A model generated the notes under the pieces. It made no database searches. It worked only from the letters and a program-made list of their open reading frames with translations, and had not been told where the DNA came from. DNA of 6,251 bases from an uncultured Clostridia bacterium (GTDB taxonomy: Bacteria; Bacillota; Clostridia; Christensenellales; Borkfalkiaceae): contig CAUHGY010000091.1 of the NCBI GenBank assembly GCA_959605945.1, forward strand, positions 1-6,251, written 5' to 3'. Position 1 is the first letter of the stretch; every line of letters starts with the position of its first letter. This document shows positions 4,824 to 6,251 of this stretch, in pieces. Position numbers and translations under genes: made by a program.

Positions 4824-5357
4824 CTAAAATTCGGGATCGATAAGCCCGAGGTCGCCGTCGTTGCGCCTGTAAAGTACTTGCACCGAATTGCTTTTGGCTT
4901 CTAAAAAAACATAAAACGAATGCCCGAGCAGTTCCATTTCTTCTATGGCTTCCTTGACGGTCATGGGCGCAAGAGAAAATTTTTTCTCTTTGACGACTTT
5001 TGCGTCCTGCTTAAAGCTTTCTTTTCCGGCTGCGAACAGCGCCGCGTCGCGGTAAGCGGCATTTTTGCTGCTCTTGTCGAACCGGGTGCGGTATTTGCGT
5101 ATCTGCCCTTCGAGTTTGGGAAGCACCGCGTCCAGATTATCGTAAAAATTATCGCTCGACGCGGTCGCTCTTACAAATTTACCCGCATAATCGAGCATGA
5201 CTTCGGTGGTCAAGGACTGCGCTTCTTTTTTAAAACAGACCTTTGCCTTGGTATCGGAACCTTCGAAATATTTATCGAGTTTGCCGATTTTCAATTCGGT
5301 TATCTCTTTCAAATGTTCGCTTACCGTACAATTTCTTGCCGTGATTTCAATTTTCAT
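4824..5357 (-). CDS. hpf: Long ribosome hibernation promoting factor (HPF/RaiA family)
   Basis: The 177-residue product is a long-form HPF, which joins two 70S ribosomes into inactive 100S dimers in stationary phase or stress. The N-terminal S30AE domain (about 1-95: MKIEITARN, then LDKYF, LPKLEGQIRKYRTRF) binds the decoding and mRNA channel of the 30S subunit. A basic, variable linker follows (about 95-122). The C-terminal dimerisation domain (about 125-177) carries the conserved KEAIEEMELLGHSFYVFL and VLYRRNDGDLGLIDPEF stretches. The length is typical of Bacillota, unlike the short gammaproteobacterial form. AAGGAGGAA with 8-nt spacing supports the start. The gene lies 126 nt downstream of clpC and probably has its own promoter, although no convincing -35/-10 pair was found. 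Everything expected is intact. Confidence 0.96.
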   Translation of the reverse strand: MKIEITARNCTVSEHLKEITELKIGKLDKYFEGSDTKAKVCFKKEAQSLTTEVMLDYAGKFVRATASSDNFYDNLDAVLPKLEGQIRKYRTRFDKSSKNAAYRDAALFAAGKESFKQDAKVVKEKKFSLAPMTVKEAIEEMELLGHSFYVFLEAKSNSVQVLYRRNDGDLGLIDPEF

Positions 5358-5380
5358 GAAAAGTTCCTCCTTATATCACA

Positions 5381-5395
5381 CGCGTTCGGCACGCG
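5381..5395 (-). other. Small hairpin in the hpf leader
   Basis: A 5-bp stem (CGCGT at 5381-5385, ACGCG at 5391-5395) with a 5-nt loop lies just upstream of the hpf ribosome binding site. It is the only structure seen in the 126-nt clpC-hpf gap and could be a leader element or chance. Confidence 0.2.
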
Positions 5396-5483
5396 CGATA
5401 ATTGACGACGGTTTTCTTACATATAATATTACTGAATCAACCTTTAAAAACCCTTTATTCATGCGGATAATTAAATTTAAATT

Positions 5484-6251
5484 TTACTCATTCCCGAAAG
5501 TGAACTCGCCGTCTTTCGCATCCACTTTTACGGAAGATTTTTCTTTAAGTTCGCCGCTGAGTATTTTTTCGCTCAGCTTATCTTCTATATAACGCTGAAT
5601 AACGCGCTTCAAAGGTCTTGCGCCGTAAGCGTTGTCGTAACCCTTTTCGATTATCAGATCCATCGCCGCGGGCGTGATATCCAGCTTGACTTCGAGAACG
5701 GCAAGACGTTTTCTTAAACTTGAAAGCATAATCTCCGCAATCTTCGCGGTATCTTCTTTTTCAAGTTTATGGAATACGATTATATCGTCTATCCTGTTCA
5801 AAAATTCGGGGCGGAATTTTTCTTTGAGCGCGTCCATATACCTGTCGCACATATTGTCGTATTCCGCCTGTCTGCCGCCTGCAAAACCCAACGTGTTTTT
5901 ATGCTGAATTTCGGATGCGCCGACATTGGACGTCATAATGATAATGGTGTTTTTAAAACTGACCACCCTGCCTTTACTGTCGGTAAGCCTGCCGTCGTCG
6001 AGAATTTGCAGCATTATATTGAACACGTCGGGATGGGCTTTTTCTATCTCGTCGAACAAAATGACGGAATAAGGTTTTCTTCTGACCTTTTCGGTCAGCT
6101 GGCCCGCTTCGTCAAACCCCACGTATCCGGGAGGCGCGCCGACCATTTTGCTTACCGAATGCTTTTCCATATATTCGCTCATATCGATGCGGATAAGATT
6201 GTTTTCGTTGCCGAACACCGCCTCGGCAAGCGCTTTGGAAAGCTCGGTTTT
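5484..6251 (-). CDS. clpC: ClpC-type Clp ATPase, C-terminal part (cut by window edge)
   Basis: The visible 255 residues are the second AAA+ module and C-terminal domain of an HSP100 unfoldase that feeds proteins to the ClpP protease. The frame is open to the window edge, starting at the last residues of the Walker A loop (KTELSKALAEAVFG); the upstream portion is cut off. Counted from the edge, the segment shows the GAPPGYVGFDEAGQLTEKVR pore loop (38-57), Walker B VILFDEIEKAHPDVF (63-77), sensor 1 TSN (107-109), FRPEFLNRIDDIIVFH in the small-domain approach, and sensor 2 GAR (210-212). The QHKNTLGF segment after TSNVGA and the short acidic tail fit ClpC better than ClpB. In Bacillota ClpC acts with adaptors in protein quality control and stress responses. 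The internal GTG at 6218 is not a start. Confidence 0.95.
   Translation of the reverse strand, partial: KTELSKALAEAVFGNENNLIRIDMSEYMEKHSVSKMVGAPPGYVGFDEAGQLTEKVRRKPYSVILFDEIEKAHPDVFNIMLQILDDGRLTDSKGRVVSFKNTIIIMTSNVGASEIQHKNTLGFAGGRQAEYDNMCDRYMDALKEKFRPEFLNRIDDIIVFHKLEKEDTAKIAEIMLSSLRKRLAVLEVKLDITPAAMDLIIEKGYDNAYGARPLKRVIQRYIEDKLSEKILSGELKEKSSVKVDAKDGEFTFGNE

Noticed and set aside
4920..5405. 161-codon open frame on the plus strand opposite hpf
   Set aside because: It is the antisense shadow of a well-conserved HPF gene and has no ribosome binding site or recognisable domain.
5402..5427. Plus-strand TTGACG...TATAAT as a promoter in the clpC-hpf gap
   Set aside because: The spacer is 14 nt, too short for sigma-A, and there is no plus-strand gene downstream.
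1..6251. CRISPR arrays, tRNA or rRNA genes, insertion sequences, GcvH-L or LplA2 genes
   Set aside because: Both strands were read; no regularly spaced repeats, cloverleaf, transposase, lipoyl-domain or lipoate-ligase sequence was seen.

Overview
The window looks like a chromosomal segment of a moderately AT-rich Bacillota bacterium, most likely Clostridia. The reasons are strong AAGGAGG-type ribosome binding sites, sigma-A promoters close to consensus, a ClpC-type (not ClpB-type) Clp ATPase, a long-form HPF, and an HxlR-family regulator. The genus cannot be named from the sequence alone. All genes but one lie on the minus strand.

Right part (6251 down to 3944, minus strand): the C-terminal 255 codons of a ClpC chaperone ATPase, then a long ribosome hibernation promoting factor, then a TIM-barrel sugar-phosphate isomerase/epimerase-like protein. 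These look like ordinary core or housekeeping genes. A strong hairpin with a GNRA loop separates hpf from the isomerase gene. From 3690 to 3943 there is no gene, only a probable terminator for the regulator gene and a weak candidate terminator for the isomerase gene.

Left part (3689 down to 1): a divergent unit. A small HxlR-type regulator with a single N-terminal cysteine points right. A four-gene operon points left: a tandem SnoaL/NTF2-like protein, a flavin-barrel plus 2x[4Fe-4S] ferredoxin protein (broken here by a frameshift), a zinc-type macrodomain ADP-ribose hydrolase, and a class M sirtuin (SirTM). The intergenic region holds two face-away promoters with 17-bp spacers and a perfect 19-bp palindrome between them, a likely operator. 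The operon ends in hairpins at the left edge.

SirTM and its partner macrodomain are known as a reversible protein ADP-ribosylation pair. In the described staphylococcal and streptococcal operons they act on a lipoylated GcvH-like protein and sit beside GcvH-L and the lipoate ligase LplA2. Here neither gene is visible. Their place is taken by a flavin/iron-sulfur protein and a two-domain SnoaL-like protein under a possible thiol-sensing regulator. The working idea (inference) is a redox- or electrophile-responsive ADP-ribosylation module with a different partner set. The frameshift in the flavin/ferredoxin gene means this copy may be decaying, or the sequence may contain an error.
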